Notes: generated from the sequence alone by a model not told the origin. A DNA stretch of 64,000 nt from Kingella pumchi (GCF_022288825.1 NZ_JAKOOW010000006.1:112423-176422), one strand, 5' to 3'; shown: positions 34,665-43,806, counted from the first letter of the stretch. A program made the numbers and translations.

Positions 34665-35005
34665 ACCGCAAACTGGTCGGCGCCCATTACGGTCTGCGCG
34701 ATTGGGCGATGCAGCGCATTACCGCAGTAGTCATGCTGGTTTATTCGCTGTTTTTCCTGTTTTTCCTGTTCAGTCTCGCCGGTGCGCAAGACTATTCGCA
34801 ATGGCAGGCGTTTTTCGGCAAAACCTGGGTAAAACTGTTTACCCAAGTCAGCTTTATCGCCCTGTTTTTACACGCCTGGGTGGGTATCCGCGATTTGTGG
34901 ATGGACTATGTGAAGCCTTTCGGCATCCGCTTGGCGCTGCACTGCCTGACCATCATCTGGCTCATCGCCTGCACCGTGTATTCCGTTCATGTAATCTGGG
35001 GCTGA
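34658..35005 (+). CDS. sdhD: Succinate dehydrogenase membrane anchor SdhD
   Basis: The second membrane anchor of complex II. I choose MVNRKLVGAHYGLRDWAMQR (115 residues), whose ATG overlaps the sdhC stop, over a longer upstream reading. Features are AMQRITAVVMLVYSLFFLFF, the heme-ligand helix ALFLHAWVGIRDLWMDYVKP and a third helix. The tight packing with sdhC and sdhA (four-base gap) marks one operon. Confidence 0.94.
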   Translation: MVNRKLVGAHYGLRDWAMQRITAVVMLVYSLFFLFFLFSLAGAQDYSQWQAFFGKTWVKLFTQVSFIALFLHAWVGIRDLWMDYVKPFGIRLALHCLTIIWLIACTVYSVHVIWG

Positions 35006-35009
35006 AAAA

Positions 35010-36773
35010 ATGACTTATCCTATCCGCAAATTTGATGCCGTCATCGTAGGCGGCGGCGGCGCCGGTCTGCGCGCCGCGCTGCAACTATCCAAAGCCGGCA
35101 TCAACACCGCCGTTTTATCCAAAGTTTTCCCCACCCGCTCGCACACCGTGGCGGCGCAGGGCGGCATTTCCGCCTCGCTGGGCAACGTGCAGGAAGACCG
35201 CTGGGACTGGCATATGTACGACACCGTCAAGGGTTCCGACTGGCTCGGCGACCAAGACGCCATCGAGTTTATGACCCGCGCCGCACCGGCCGCGGTGATC
35301 GAGCTCGAACACATGGGCATGCCTTTTGACCGCGTGGAAAGCGGCAAAATCTACCAGCGCCCCTTCGGCGGCCACACTGCCGAGTTCGGCAAACGCGCGG
35401 TAGAGCGCGCCTGCGCGGTGGCCGACCGTACCGGCCACGCCATGCTGCACACCCTGTACCAGCAAAACGTGCGCGCCAACACCCAGTTTTTCGTCGAATG
35501 GACGGCGCTTGACCTGATCCGCAACGAAAACGGCGACGTGGTCGGCGTAACCGCAATGGAAATGGAAACCGGCGAAGTCTATATCTTCCACGCCAAAGCC
35601 GTGCTGTTTGCCACCGGCGGCGCCGGCCGTATTTACGCTTCGTCCACCAATGCCTTTATGAACACCGGCGACGGCTTGGGCATCTGCGCCCGCGCCGGCA
35701 TTCCGCTGGAAGACATGGAATTCTGGCAGTTCCACCCCACCGGCGTGGCCGGTGCCGGCGTGCTGATTACCGAAGGTGTGCGCGGCGAAGGCGGCATTTT
35801 GCTCAACGCCAACGGCGAGCGCTTTATGGAACGCTACGCCCCCACTGTAAAAGACCTGGCTTCGCGCGACGTGGTTTCCCGCGCCATGGCGATGGAAATT
35901 CTCGAAGGACGCGGCTGCGGTAAAAATAAAGACCACGTGCTGCTGAAAATCGACCACATCGGCGCCGAGAAAATCATGTCCAAGCTGCCCGGCATCCGCG
36001 AGATTTCCATCCAGTTTGCCGGCATCGACCCGATTAAAGACCCGATTCCGGTGGTGCCGACCACCCACTATATGATGGGCGGCATCCCCACCAACTATCT
36101 GGGCGAAGTCATTGTGCCGCAGGGCGACAATCCCGAAGTGGTGGTCAACGGCCTGTATGCCGCCGGCGAATGCGCCTGCGCTTCGGTGCACGGCGCCAAC
36201 CGCCTGGGTACCAACTCGCTGCTGGACTTGGTGGTCTTCGGCAAATCCGCCGGCGACAGCATGATCAAATACATCGGCGAACACGAAGAATGGCTGCCGC
36301 TGCCTGCCGATGCGGGCGAGCTGACCCGCCAGCGCTTGGAGCGCCTGAACAACCAGACCGGCGGCGAAGACGTTTCCGCCCTGCGCGGCGAGCTGCAGCG
36401 CACCGTCCAATCCCATGCCGGCGTATTCCGCACCGACAAGCTGCTGCAGGAAGGCGTGGAAAAAGTGCTGGCGCTGGTCGAGCGTTCCAAAAACACCGAA
36501 ATCGGCGACAAGAGCCAGGTGTGGAACACCGCCCGCATCGAAGCGCTGGAATTGGACAACCTGATGGAAGTGGCCAAAGCCACCGTGATTGCCGCCGAAG
36601 CGCGCAAAGAATCGCGCGGTGCCCACGCTTCCGACGACCACCCCGATCGCGACGACGAAAACTGGATGAAACACTCGCTGTTCTACTCCGCCGACAACCG
36701 TCTGGCCTACAAACCGGTTCACACCAAGCCGCTGACGGTCGAGTACATCAAGCCCGCCAAACGCGTTTACTGA
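35010..36773 (+). CDS. sdhA: Succinate dehydrogenase flavoprotein subunit SdhA
   Basis: SdhA oxidises succinate to fumarate with covalently bound FAD. The 587 residues open with the Rossmann motif VIVGGGGAGLRAAL. The covalent FAD site is His45 in SHTVAAQGG. Substrate-loop segments HPTGVAGAGVLITEGVRGEG and the active-site Arg region SRAMAMEI, plus GLYAAGECACASVHGANRLG and a C-terminal domain ending at Tyr, are all in place. SdhE, encoded downstream, would help attach the flavin. Confidence 0.98.
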   Translation: MTYPIRKFDAVIVGGGGAGLRAALQLSKAGINTAVLSKVFPTRSHTVAAQGGISASLGNVQEDRWDWHMYDTVKGSDWLGDQDAIEFMTRAAPAAVIELEHMGMPFDRVESGKIYQRPFGGHTAEFGKRAVERACAVADRTGHAMLHTLYQQNVRANTQFFVEWTALDLIRNENGDVVGVTAMEMETGEVYIFHAKAVLFATGGAGRIYASSTNAFMNTGDGLGICARAGIPLEDMEFWQFHPTGVAGAGVLITEGVRGEGGILLNANGERFMERYAPTVKDLASRDVVSRAMAMEILEGRGCGKNKDHVLLKIDHIGAEKIMSKLPGIREISIQFAGIDPIKDPIPVVPTTHYMMGGIPTNYLGEVIVPQGDNPEVVVNGLYAAGECACASVHGANRLGTNSLLDLVVFGKSAGDSMIKYIGEHEEWLPLPADAGELTRQRLERLNNQTGGEDVSALRGELQRTVQSHAGVFRTDKLLQEGVEKVLALVERSKNTEIGDKSQVWNTARIEALELDNLMEVAKATVIAAEARKESRGAHASDDHPDRDDENWMKHSLFYSADNRLAYKPVHTKPLTVEYIKPAKRVY

Positions 36774-36797
36774 TTAAAAAACCGGCCGCAAAGATTC

Positions 36798-36829
36798 AGG
36801 CAGCCTGAAAACCTTTCAGGCAGCCTGAA
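36798..36829 (+). repeat. Two direct DNA uptake sequences (representative of the window)
   Basis: AGGCAGCCTGAA occurs twice in direct orientation at 36798-36809 and 36818-36829. The same 12-mer or AAGCAGCCTGAA occurs in nearly every intergenic gap of the window and inside several genes. It corresponds to the Kingella-type DUS dialect bound by the pilin ComP during transformation. Confidence 0.9.
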
Positions 36830-36865
36830 ACAGCAAATCCGGATCTGACAAGGAACACCCGCCAA

Positions 36866-37573
36866 ATGGAAAAAATCCGCCTGCAAGTGTACCGCTACAA
36901 TCCCGACGTGGACGCCAAGCCGTACATGAAAGACTACGAACTGGAAATCGAACCCACCGATGTCAAACTGCTAGACGCCATCGTCAAGCTCAAAGCCCAA
37001 GATGACACCCTGTCCTTCCGCCGCTCCTGCCGCGAAGGTATCTGCGGCTCCGACGGCATGAACATCAACGGCCGCAACGGCTTGGCCTGCCTTACCGACA
37101 TCCGCAGCCTGAAACAGCCCATCGTGCTGCGCCCGCTGCCCGGCCTGCCGGTTATCCGCGATTTGATTGTGGACATGACCCAGTTCTTCAAGCAATACCA
37201 CTCCATCAAGCCCTATGTGGTCAACGACACCCCCGCCGACCCGCTTAAAGAGCGCCTGCAAACCCAGGAAGAGCGCGCCGAACTCGATGGTCTTTACGAG
37301 TGCATTCTCTGCGCCTGCTGCTCCACTTCCTGCCCGTCGTTCTGGTGGAACCCCGACAAATTCGTCGGCCCCTCCGGCCTTTTGAACGCCTACCGCTTCA
37401 TCGCCGACAGCCGCGACACCATCACCAATGAGCGTCTGGACAACCTGAACGACCCCTACCGCCTGTTCCGCTGCCACACCATTATGAACTGCGTAGATGT
37501 TTGTCCGAAACACCTCAACCCCACCCGCGCCATCGGAAAAATCAAAGAAATCATGCTCAAACGGGCAGTGTAA
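36866..37573 (+). CDS. sdhB: Succinate dehydrogenase iron-sulfur subunit SdhB
   Basis: SdhB passes electrons from FAD to ubiquinone through three clusters. The 235 residues carry the 2Fe-2S ligands in CREGICGSD and GLAC (Cys55, Cys60, Cys75, with Asp63), the 4Fe-4S motif CILCACC...CP and the 3Fe-4S motif CHTIMNCVDVCPKHLNP. It lies 92 bases after sdhA behind two direct uptake sequences, and an inverted pair follows its stop. Confidence 0.97.
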   Translation: MEKIRLQVYRYNPDVDAKPYMKDYELEIEPTDVKLLDAIVKLKAQDDTLSFRRSCREGICGSDGMNINGRNGLACLTDIRSLKQPIVLRPLPGLPVIRDLIVDMTQFFKQYHSIKPYVVNDTPADPLKERLQTQEERAELDGLYECILCACCSTSCPSFWWNPDKFVGPSGLLNAYRFIADSRDTITNERLDNLNDPYRLFRCHTIMNCVDVCPKHLNPTRAIGKIKEIMLKRAV

Positions 37574-37577
37574 AACT

Positions 37578-37617
37578 TTCAGGCTGCCCCGCGCTCGTTC
37601 GCGGGGCAGCCTGAAAA
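37578..37617 (+). terminator. Hairpin after sdhB
   Basis: TTTCAGGCTGCCCCGCG pairs with CGCGGGGCAGCCTGAAA, then AAA rather than T. It may attenuate rather than stop transcription into sdhE. Confidence 0.55.
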
Positions 37618-37686
37618 ACACATACGCAGCAAAGCTGATTGCCGCAATAAAGAAACCCGATATCCCGCCCCCAAACGGACAGATTT

Positions 37687-37935
37687 ATGGCACAATTTGA
37701 CGACACCGCTAAACGGCGCATCCGCTTTCTCACCCGCCGCGGGCTGCTCGAGCTCGATATCCTGCTCGGCCGCTTCATGGCTACCCGATTCCAGCACCTC
37801 AGCGACGACGAACTCGCCGTGTTTGTGGAAATTCTGGATTTGCCCGACCAAGAGTTCCTTGCCCTGGTCAACCAACACCAGAAACCCGAGCGCCCCGAAT
37901 TCGAGCCGCTGCTGGAAAAAATCAGGCAGTCGTAA
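37687..37935 (+). CDS. sdhE: FAD assembly factor SdhE
   Basis: The 82-residue helical protein matches SdhE/CptB, which promotes covalent flavinylation of SdhA. The RGxxE signature is seen in RRGLLELDILLGRFM, followed by LSDDELAVFVEILDLPDQEF. Its place between sdhB and gltA agrees with this. It lies 113 bases after sdhB, beyond a hairpin, so it may have partly independent expression. Confidence 0.93.
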   Translation: MAQFDDTAKRRIRFLTRRGLLELDILLGRFMATRFQHLSDDELAVFVEILDLPDQEFLALVNQHQKPERPEFEPLLEKIRQS

Positions 37936-37997
37936 AGTCTTTTCCGCTTTCAGGCTGCCTGTTCCCTTCCAAGTAAAAAACCTATAAGGAGCAAGAG

Positions 37998-39278
37998 ATG
38001 TCCAACACCGTAAAACTGCAAGGCGCAGGCTTTGACACCATCGAACTGCCGGTACTGCAAGGCACATTAGGCAACGATGTCATCGACATCCGTGCGCTGA
38101 AGCAAAGCACCAACATGTTCACCCTCGATCCCGGGTTTGTGTCCACCGCCAGCTGCGAATCCAAAATCACCTTTATCGACGGCGACAAAGGCCTGCTCTA
38201 CTATCGCGGCTACCCCATCGAGCAGCTTGCCGAACACAGCGACTATCTCGAAGTCTGCTATCTGCTGATTTACGGCGAGCTCCCCACCAAAGAACAGAAA
38301 AAAGCCTTCGTCAACACCGTTACCCGCCATACCATGGTGCACGAACAGCTTACTTGGTTCTTCCGCGGTTTCCGCCGCGACGCCCACCCCATGGCTATGA
38401 TGGTCGGCGTAGTCGGCGCCCTGTCCGCCTTCTATCAGGACAGCCTGGAAATCGCCGATCCCGAACACCGCAAGGTCGCCATCTACCGCCTGATTTCCAA
38501 AATCCCCACCATTGCTGCCATGTGCTACCGTTATTCCAACGGCTTGCCCTTCAATTTCCCGCGCAATGACCTCTCCTACACCGCAAACTTCATGCACATG
38601 ATGTTTGCCACCCCCTGCGAAGCCTACGAACCCAACCCCGTTCTGGTACGCGCGCTCGACCGCATCTTCATCCTGCACGCCGACCACGAGCAAAACGCCT
38701 CCACCTCCACCGTGCGTCTGGCCGGCTCTTCCGGCGCCAACCCCTTCGCCTGCATCGCCGCTGGCATCGCCAGCTTGTGGGGTCCGTCCCACGGCGGCGC
38801 CAACGAAGCCGTGCTCAACATGCTGGCCGAAATCGGCGACGTTTCCAACGTAGCCTCCTTTATGGAAGGCGTCAAAGCCAAGAAATACCGCCTGATGGGC
38901 TTCGGCCACCGCGTGTACCGCAATATGGATCCGCGCGCCGCCATCATGAAGCAGACCTGCGACGAAGTGCTGAACGAACTCGGCCTGCACGATGATCCGC
39001 GCTTCAAACTGGCGATGGAGCTGGAACGCATCGCCCTGAGCGATCCCTACTTCATCGAGAAAAAACTGTATCCGAACGTCGATTTCTACTCCGGCATCGT
39101 ACTTTCCGCGCTCGGCATCCCCGTGTCCATGTTTACCGTTATCTTCGCCCTCGCCCGCACTGTCGGCTGGATTTCGCACTGGCACGAAATGATCAGCGAA
39201 GGCCAGAAAATCGGCCGCCCGCGCCAGCTCTACACTGGCTCCCCGCGCCGCGACTTCGTTGCCGAAGACAAACGCTAA
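37998..39278 (+). CDS. gltA: Citrate synthase GltA (type II)
   Basis: GltA condenses acetyl-CoA and oxaloacetate, the entry step of the TCA cycle. The 426 residues fit the hexameric, NADH-inhibited type II enzymes. Active-site segments are HADHEQNASTSTVRLAGSSG, SLWGPSHGGANEAVL, GFGHRVYRNMDPRA and the catalytic Asp in NVDFYSGIV. An AAGGAGC site precedes the start. Co-location with sdh suggests coordinated TCA-cycle expression. A terminator follows. Confidence 0.98.
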   Translation: MSNTVKLQGAGFDTIELPVLQGTLGNDVIDIRALKQSTNMFTLDPGFVSTASCESKITFIDGDKGLLYYRGYPIEQLAEHSDYLEVCYLLIYGELPTKEQKKAFVNTVTRHTMVHEQLTWFFRGFRRDAHPMAMMVGVVGALSAFYQDSLEIADPEHRKVAIYRLISKIPTIAAMCYRYSNGLPFNFPRNDLSYTANFMHMMFATPCEAYEPNPVLVRALDRIFILHADHEQNASTSTVRLAGSSGANPFACIAAGIASLWGPSHGGANEAVLNMLAEIGDVSNVASFMEGVKAKKYRLMGFGHRVYRNMDPRAAIMKQTCDEVLNELGLHDDPRFKLAMELERIALSDPYFIEKKLYPNVDFYSGIVLSALGIPVSMFTVIFALARTVGWISHWHEMISEGQKIGRPRQLYTGSPRRDFVAEDKR

Positions 39279-39293
39279 TCCCTTAGTAAAGCA

Positions 39294-39326
39294 AACAGGC
39301 AGCCTGAATTTCAGGCTGCCTGTTTT
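39294..39326 (+). terminator. Terminator after gltA
   Basis: AACAGGCAGCCTGAA and TTCAGGCTGCCTGTT form a perfect 15-bp stem followed by TT and an AT-rich tract. Confidence 0.8.
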
Positions 39327-39435
39327 GATTCGGCTTTAATCTGCATCGCATTCGTTCTGCCCGTTTAGGCAGCCTGAAACCAAAAACCGGCATCCGCCGA
39401 ATCATGCGGGCGCCGGTTCCGGCTTTTCAGGCTGC

Positions 39436-40512
39436 CTACTGGCTACTGCGGTAGAAACTGCTGCGCCAGTAGTGGCTGCTGGCTTCCTGCAGCAGCACCA
39501 TCGACACCGCGGCCAGCGGCAGCGCGAGTAGCAGGCCGGCAAAGCCCATCATCTGGCCGAAAGCCATCAAAGAAAAAATTACCCAAAACGGCGACAAACC
39601 GATGCGGTCGCCAACGATTTTCGGCGTGATAAAGAAACTCTCCAAAAACTGACCGACGGCAAACACGCTCCACACCGTCAGCAAGCCGTGCCACGAACCG
39701 AATTGCAGCAGCGCCGCCAAAGTGGCCAGAAGCAGGCCGGTGAACGCGCCCAAATACGGCACAAACACCAGCAGTCCCGCCACCATACCGATGGCAAAGC
39801 CGGATTCCAAACCGGTAAGCATCAGCCCCAGCCCGTAAAGCAGCCCCATAATCAGCATTACCAGCAGCTGCCCGCGCAAAAAGGCGCCCAGCACTTTATC
39901 GATATTGCCGCCGACGCGGTTATAGGCGGCCAGATAGCGGCGCGGCACCATTTTGCGGATACCGTCCTCCCAGCGCGCCCAATCGAGCAAAAAGTAATAC
40001 AGCAGCAGCGGCAGCAGCACCAGATTGCTTAGGCCGACAGCCAGCGACGAGCCGCGCTGCAGCAGCATGGGCATCGCCTGCTGCAGTTGCCGGCTGATGT
40101 TTTGCGCGTTATTGCGCACCCAAGTAGAAATGGTGTCGGCATCCAAAGTCAGATGCTGCCCCAGATGGCCGTTTAACCACGGCAGCGCGGTGTGCTGCAC
40201 ATAATCGGCCATCTGTGGAATGAGCAACACAATCTTCTGAATCTGCCCCGCCAGCATCGGCACAATCACCAGCAAAAGCGCCGTCAGCACAAAAAAACCA
40301 AACAGCATCACCCACATCGCCGCCCTACCCCGCTTGATGCCGTGCTTTTCAATCCGGCTCACCAATGGATTCAGAATATAGGCCAGCACCGCGGCAATGA
40401 TAAAAGGCATCAGGATATCGCGCAGCAGGTGGAAAAACAGCACCAGCGCGGCAATCAGCGCGAACCCGGCCAGCCACGGCAGCCACGGCCGCTTTTTATG
40501 GGAAAGATACAT
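39436..40512 (-). CDS. AI-2E transporter family (PerM-like) membrane protein
   Basis: I start at MYLSHKKRPWLPWLAGFALI behind a GAGGA site (358 residues). The protein has two N-terminal helices, an extracytoplasmic helical region rich in Gln/Asn, and a C-terminal block of four to five helices with MGLLYGLGLMLTGLESGFAI, VPYLGAFTGLLLATLAALLQ and DRIGLSPFWVIFSLMAFGQ, which is the family signature. Members range from TqsA (AI-2 export) to sodium/proton antiporters, so substrate cannot be assigned. Confidence 0.87.
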   Translation of the reverse strand: MYLSHKKRPWLPWLAGFALIAALVLFFHLLRDILMPFIIAAVLAYILNPLVSRIEKHGIKRGRAAMWVMLFGFFVLTALLLVIVPMLAGQIQKIVLLIPQMADYVQHTALPWLNGHLGQHLTLDADTISTWVRNNAQNISRQLQQAMPMLLQRGSSLAVGLSNLVLLPLLLYYFLLDWARWEDGIRKMVPRRYLAAYNRVGGNIDKVLGAFLRGQLLVMLIMGLLYGLGLMLTGLESGFAIGMVAGLLVFVPYLGAFTGLLLATLAALLQFGSWHGLLTVWSVFAVGQFLESFFITPKIVGDRIGLSPFWVIFSLMAFGQMMGFAGLLLALPLAAVSMVLLQEASSHYWRSSFYRSSQ

Positions 40513-40574
40513 AAACACAGTCCTCAACAGGTTTTCAGGCTGCCTATTATCGCAAAGGCAGCCTGAAAAAGGCA

Positions 40575-41264
40575 TTATTTCCAAATCTGCGGTCCGCCGC
40601 CGAGATAGCGCGCGTCGTCAAACGTTTTCAGCACCTGCGGCAGCAACGAAACGAATACGGCGGTAAAGATGCCGTTTAAGAATCCTTCGCCCCACGAAAT
40701 CAGGAAAAACACTGGATACACCGATTCGCGCAACACCGCAGCGGGAAACACGCCCGCCCACAGCAAAGAGAGCGTAACCAGCGTGCCGGCCAGCAGCATG
40801 CCCAACACAGCGGCAACAAAACCGAAAATAAAAATATAGATAAACAAATGCTTGGGTAAAGCCCGCTCGCCCCAGCGGCGCACCCCCACGCTAAGCACGC
40901 AGGCCGGCAGCACCACCGCCAGCACATTCAAAGGCAGCGCCGCAAGCATCGCATGCTCGGGCTGCAGCAGCGCATACAGCAGCGCCCACGCCGAGCCGAT
41001 CCAAAAGGCCGCCGGCGCACCCACCATCAGGCACACCAGATTCAAGCCGAGGAAATGGTAATCCATCCCCGCCATATGCCCGGCCTGAATATCGATCCGC
41101 AGTAGCCAGGCAAACCCTGCCGCAGCCGCGGCCAGCACCGCCGATTGCGGCGACGACCGAACAGCACACAGCGCCGGCTTAGCCGTTGCCGCCAAGAGCG
41201 CCAGCCACAACACAGCCGCCGCCCACAAGAGCGAAGCGGGAAACCAATCGGCGTGGAAGTTCAT
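40575..41264 (-). CDS. CbiM-like integral membrane protein (COG3235 type)
   Basis: A 229-residue protein with about six or seven helices, starting MNFHADWFPASLLWAAAVLW. The GMDYHFLGLNLVCLMVGAP segment resembles the substrate-loop helix of CbiM-type energy-coupling-factor S components for cobalt or nickel, and the C-terminal ISWGEGFLNGIFTAVFV is conserved in this group. No EcfA/EcfT genes are adjacent, so transport activity is uncertain. It lies 62 bases upstream of the AI-2E-family gene on the same strand. Confidence 0.75.
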   Translation of the reverse strand: MNFHADWFPASLLWAAAVLWLALLAATAKPALCAVRSSPQSAVLAAAAAGFAWLLRIDIQAGHMAGMDYHFLGLNLVCLMVGAPAAFWIGSAWALLYALLQPEHAMLAALPLNVLAVVLPACVLSVGVRRWGERALPKHLFIYIFIFGFVAAVLGMLLAGTLVTLSLLWAGVFPAAVLRESVYPVFFLISWGEGFLNGIFTAVFVSLLPQVLKTFDDARYLGGGPQIWK

Positions 41265-41453
41265 GGGCTTATTCCTAATCGATTTTCAGGCTGCCTGACA
41301 AAGCAGCCTGAAAACACTGCTGAAAAAAGGGCGCAGTATAGCGTTTTTTACGCATCAGCGGCTTTCAGGCTGCCTGAAACGCACAAACAGCAAAAACGGA
41401 TATTTGCCATACCGCTTGCGGTGCCAAATATCCGTTATGCCGTGCCGCTATCA

Positions 41454-42191
41454 TTACCACGGACGCAAATCAACGACGGCAATGATTTTCTCCTGCTTGC
41501 TATCCAGCAAAACCGCCATATCCACCGCCGGCGCTTTCAGCGGCTGGTAGCTGTCAGCCTCAGGGTGAGTGGCGAGAATTTGCTTGACTTGTTGTGTGTC
41601 GTTGTATTTTTCCAGCTCATCCAAAGTGTGCTGTGTTTTTTTTATTTCACGCCATGTGCCACCGTCTATCGGCTGATAGAGATCAGCCTGCATAGCAGGA
41701 CTGATACCTTCTTGGAGTTCAAGAAAAGTGCGCTCGTTTTGCTCAGCTACATCTTTATAAGGACGAACGGCAAGCCACTGCGGAGAAAACCATGGGTTAT
41801 TTTGGTACTCCGGAAGTATGACCTTAGCAGAATCGCGAGAAACCGTATCTGCCTGCACTATTTCGAATCTTACTTTATCAAATGCTAAATATACTGGCCG
41901 ACTAATAGCAATGCTATACATGCCGTAAAGATAAGCAGAAAACTGAATAATTAAAATTACAAGTAAGTCAAATTTTAACGTTTTTTTCTCTTTACTGCTG
42001 GCAACAATCAGAGTGAGTAAAGGACCCAACACCACATCAATACCCAGCATTATCAAGAAAATACGGGTAACGCCCACTGCTTTTTGCAGTGGATCCGGAT
42101 GCCAGACATTGAAGACTAAATACAGTCCGCACAAGGCAACCAAACCAGAACACAATAAATGGATTCCAGCCACCTTGAATCTGAATTTCAT
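41454..42191 (-). CDS. tfpZ: TfpX/TfpZ family type IV pilin accessory protein
   Basis: The 245-residue protein has three N-terminal transmembrane helices (about 8-27, 43-63 and 72-92) and a soluble domain outside the membrane. The first part GIHLLCSGLVALCGLYLVFN and the IDVVLGPLLTLIVASSKEK helix match pilin accessory proteins that modulate surface display of particular pilins in Pseudomonas. It lies 31 bases downstream of a pilin gene on the same strand, as family members usually do. GC content is low compared with the neighbours, consistent with an acquired pilin cassette. Confidence 0.87.
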   Translation of the reverse strand: MKFRFKVAGIHLLCSGLVALCGLYLVFNVWHPDPLQKAVGVTRIFLIMLGIDVVLGPLLTLIVASSKEKKTLKFDLLVILIIQFSAYLYGMYSIAISRPVYLAFDKVRFEIVQADTVSRDSAKVILPEYQNNPWFSPQWLAVRPYKDVAEQNERTFLELQEGISPAMQADLYQPIDGGTWREIKKTQHTLDELEKYNDTQQVKQILATHPEADSYQPLKAPAVDMAVLLDSKQEKIIAVVDLRPW

Positions 42192-42222
42192 TACACTCCC
42201 TAATTACAAAAGTATTGCTATA

Positions 42223-42663
42223 TCACTGACAAGTACTCGGCAAACGAGTCTTTCCTACGGTTCCTTCACACCGCCAAGTAATGATCTGTCGATTATTCGG
42301 ATTTGGAGTTGGAACTATGACTACGGTTTTACCAGAATTGGCACCTTTATCAAAGGTTGCAACGATAATACCGTTATTCGGCTGTACTTGCACTCCGCCA
42401 GCAGAAAAATACTTTCCTTTAAGCGCCCCTGCAGCACTCATAATAGGATTTCCCGCAACAGGAAACACTCCCGTTTGCCAATAATAGGCACCGATATCGG
42501 TTTTTAATCCCTCCACAGATTTTATTGCTTCCAGCGCTTGAGCACGGGCAACATAATCCTGATAAGAAGGCAGAGCAATCGCTGCCAAAATCCCAACAAT
42601 AGCAATTACAATCATCAGTTCAATCAGGGTAAAACCACGGCTCATCCTGTGTATGTTTTTCAT
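42223..42663 (-). CDS. Type IV pilin, second copy
   Basis: A type IVa major-pilin-like protein of 146 residues starting MKNIHRMSRG, with prepilin cleavage expected before FTLIELMIVIAIVGILAAIA (Glu5 present). An ATG three bases upstream is equally possible. The C-terminal disulfide loop is bounded by the Cys in WRCEG and the last Cys (STC). The globular part differs from the neighbouring pilin while the helix is nearly identical. The tfpZ-like gene is immediately downstream. A terminator lies upstream, so expression may be lower than for the first pilin. Confidence 0.92.
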   Translation of the reverse strand: MKNIHRMSRGFTLIELMIVIAIVGILAAIALPSYQDYVARAQALEAIKSVEGLKTDIGAYYWQTGVFPVAGNPIMSAAGALKGKYFSAGGVQVQPNNGIIVATFDKGANSGKTVVIVPTPNPNNRQIITWRCEGTVGKTRLPSTCQ

Positions 42664-42700
42664 CATTATTCTCTTTAATAAATAGATTCTTGATTCGGAA

Positions 42701-42728
42701 AAGAAGCCCTGCTTAGGCAGGGCTTCTT
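42701..42728 (-). terminator. Terminator between the two pilin genes
   Basis: AAGAAGCCCTGC pairs with GCAGGGCTTCTT around a four-base loop, 23 bases beyond the stop of the first pilin gene. On the minus strand the stem ends in T-rich sequence. It would keep most transcription to the first pilin. Confidence 0.85.
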
Positions 42729-42750
42729 TAATCACACACCTTCTAACCAA

Positions 42751-43179
42751 TTATTGGCAAGAAGAAGGCAAACGGGATTTTTCAATAGTACCAGCACAAG
42801 TCCACTTAGTAATCTGACCATTGGCGGCATTAGCAGTAGGAGTGATAATCAAGTTCTTACCGCTGTTAGCACCAGCATTGAAGGGGACGGTGATTACGCC
42901 AGCAGTCACAGTCACAGTATTCTTGGCAAAATATTTACCACTCAGTTCTGCTACTGCAGTTTTCAGCGGCTCATTGGTGCTATCAGGCAGCGTATTGGTA
43001 TCAGCATAAATAGCGGCAATATCAGACTGGATACCAGAAGTAGCTTTAAAGCCCTCAGTAGCTTGCGAACGAGCGATGTAGTCTTGGTAAGCCGGCAGGG
43101 CGATGGCGGCCAAAATACCGATAATGGCGATTACGATCATCAGTTCGATCAGGGTGAAACCTTTTTGGATTGCTTTCAT
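42751..43179 (-). CDS. pilA: Type IV pilin (PilA/PilE type), first copy
   Basis: A 142-residue prepilin starting MKAIQKG, cut before FTLIELMIVIAIIGILAAIA. Glu5 and the long N-terminal helix are intact. The C-terminal disulfide loop runs from Cys in WTCAGTIEKS to the last Cys. It is the promoter-proximal gene with a strong TGGAGA site, followed by a terminator, so it is likely the major pilin here. Base composition is lower in GC than the flanking genes. The silent pilS-like cassettes of Neisseria are not seen in this window. Confidence 0.93.
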   Translation of the reverse strand: MKAIQKGFTLIELMIVIAIIGILAAIALPAYQDYIARSQATEGFKATSGIQSDIAAIYADTNTLPDSTNEPLKTAVAELSGKYFAKNTVTVTAGVITVPFNAGANSGKNLIITPTANAANGQITKWTCAGTIEKSRLPSSCQ

Positions 43180-43418
43180 GTTTTATCTCCAGATAAAAAT
43201 ACAGCACCTGTGTGAATGAATATCTTGCCGTGCGGTGCTGCGGGTTGGTTTCGGCAAGTATCTTTGCTTGCAAGGTATTAAGCTTTTGCGGTGCCAGTTT
43301 TGCCAAAAAATAAATAAGTTAATGAATAAAAATGAAAAAATATCCTAAAAATATTTTCAGGCTGCCGAAAAAATGCGGCGGACATGGCGTGTTTGCGGCA
43401 GCAGTCTGCCGTTTTTTG

Positions 43419-43649
43419 TCATTTTGATTGCGGCGGACGGGCGTTTTGCGCCTGTGCGATGGCTCGGGCGCGCAGATAAAGTGCCAAACAGGCGATTTGG
43501 GCGAAGGCGGCGGCAAAGGAAAACACAAAGGCGGCTACGCCGAATTGGCGGCTGCCGGCGGCCAGCAGATAGCTGCCGGCGGCCACCAGGGCTATAAACA
43601 GCAGGGTAAAGAAAACAAGCAGGATAAAGTAACGGCGGACAGGATTCAT
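43419..43649 (-). CDS. Small two-helix membrane protein
   Basis: The 76-residue protein has two clear transmembrane helices (YFILLVFFTLLFIALVAAG and FAAAFAQIACLALYLRA) and basic ends. No family is recognised. The gene stands between the pilin cassette and the zinc-ribbon gene, on the same strand as both, with no obvious ribosome-binding site. Confidence 0.55.
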   Translation of the reverse strand: MNPVRRYFILLVFFTLLFIALVAAGSYLLAAGSRQFGVAAFVFSFAAAFAQIACLALYLRARAIAQAQNARPPQSK

Positions 43650-43751
43650 GGCAAAAGACCGGTAGTTGTGAATAAAAGCGGGGGAATATTTTTGGGCTGA
43701 ACGCCATTACACCAATGGTAATGGCAGCGCTTTGGCGCATCTTCATAATGG

Positions 43752-43797
43752 AAAAGCAGCCTGAAAAGAGTTTCGGGGCTTTTCAGGCTGCTTTTGG
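43752..43797 (-). terminator. Terminator after the zinc-ribbon gene
   Basis: AAAAGCAGCCTGAAAAG pairs with CTTTTCAGGCTGCTTTT. An inverted uptake-sequence pair with A/T runs on both sides, ten bases beyond the stop. Confidence 0.8.
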
Positions 43798-43806
43798 CTT
43801 TAATGT

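Noticed and set aside
35115..36722. 535-codon open frame opposite sdhA
   Set aside because: sdhA is complete and in an operon; the opposite frame is a composition artefact.
43255..43310. Sigma-54 promoter for the first pilin gene
   Set aside because: TGGCAC is present on the minus strand, but the downstream element reads AAGC where TTGC is required.
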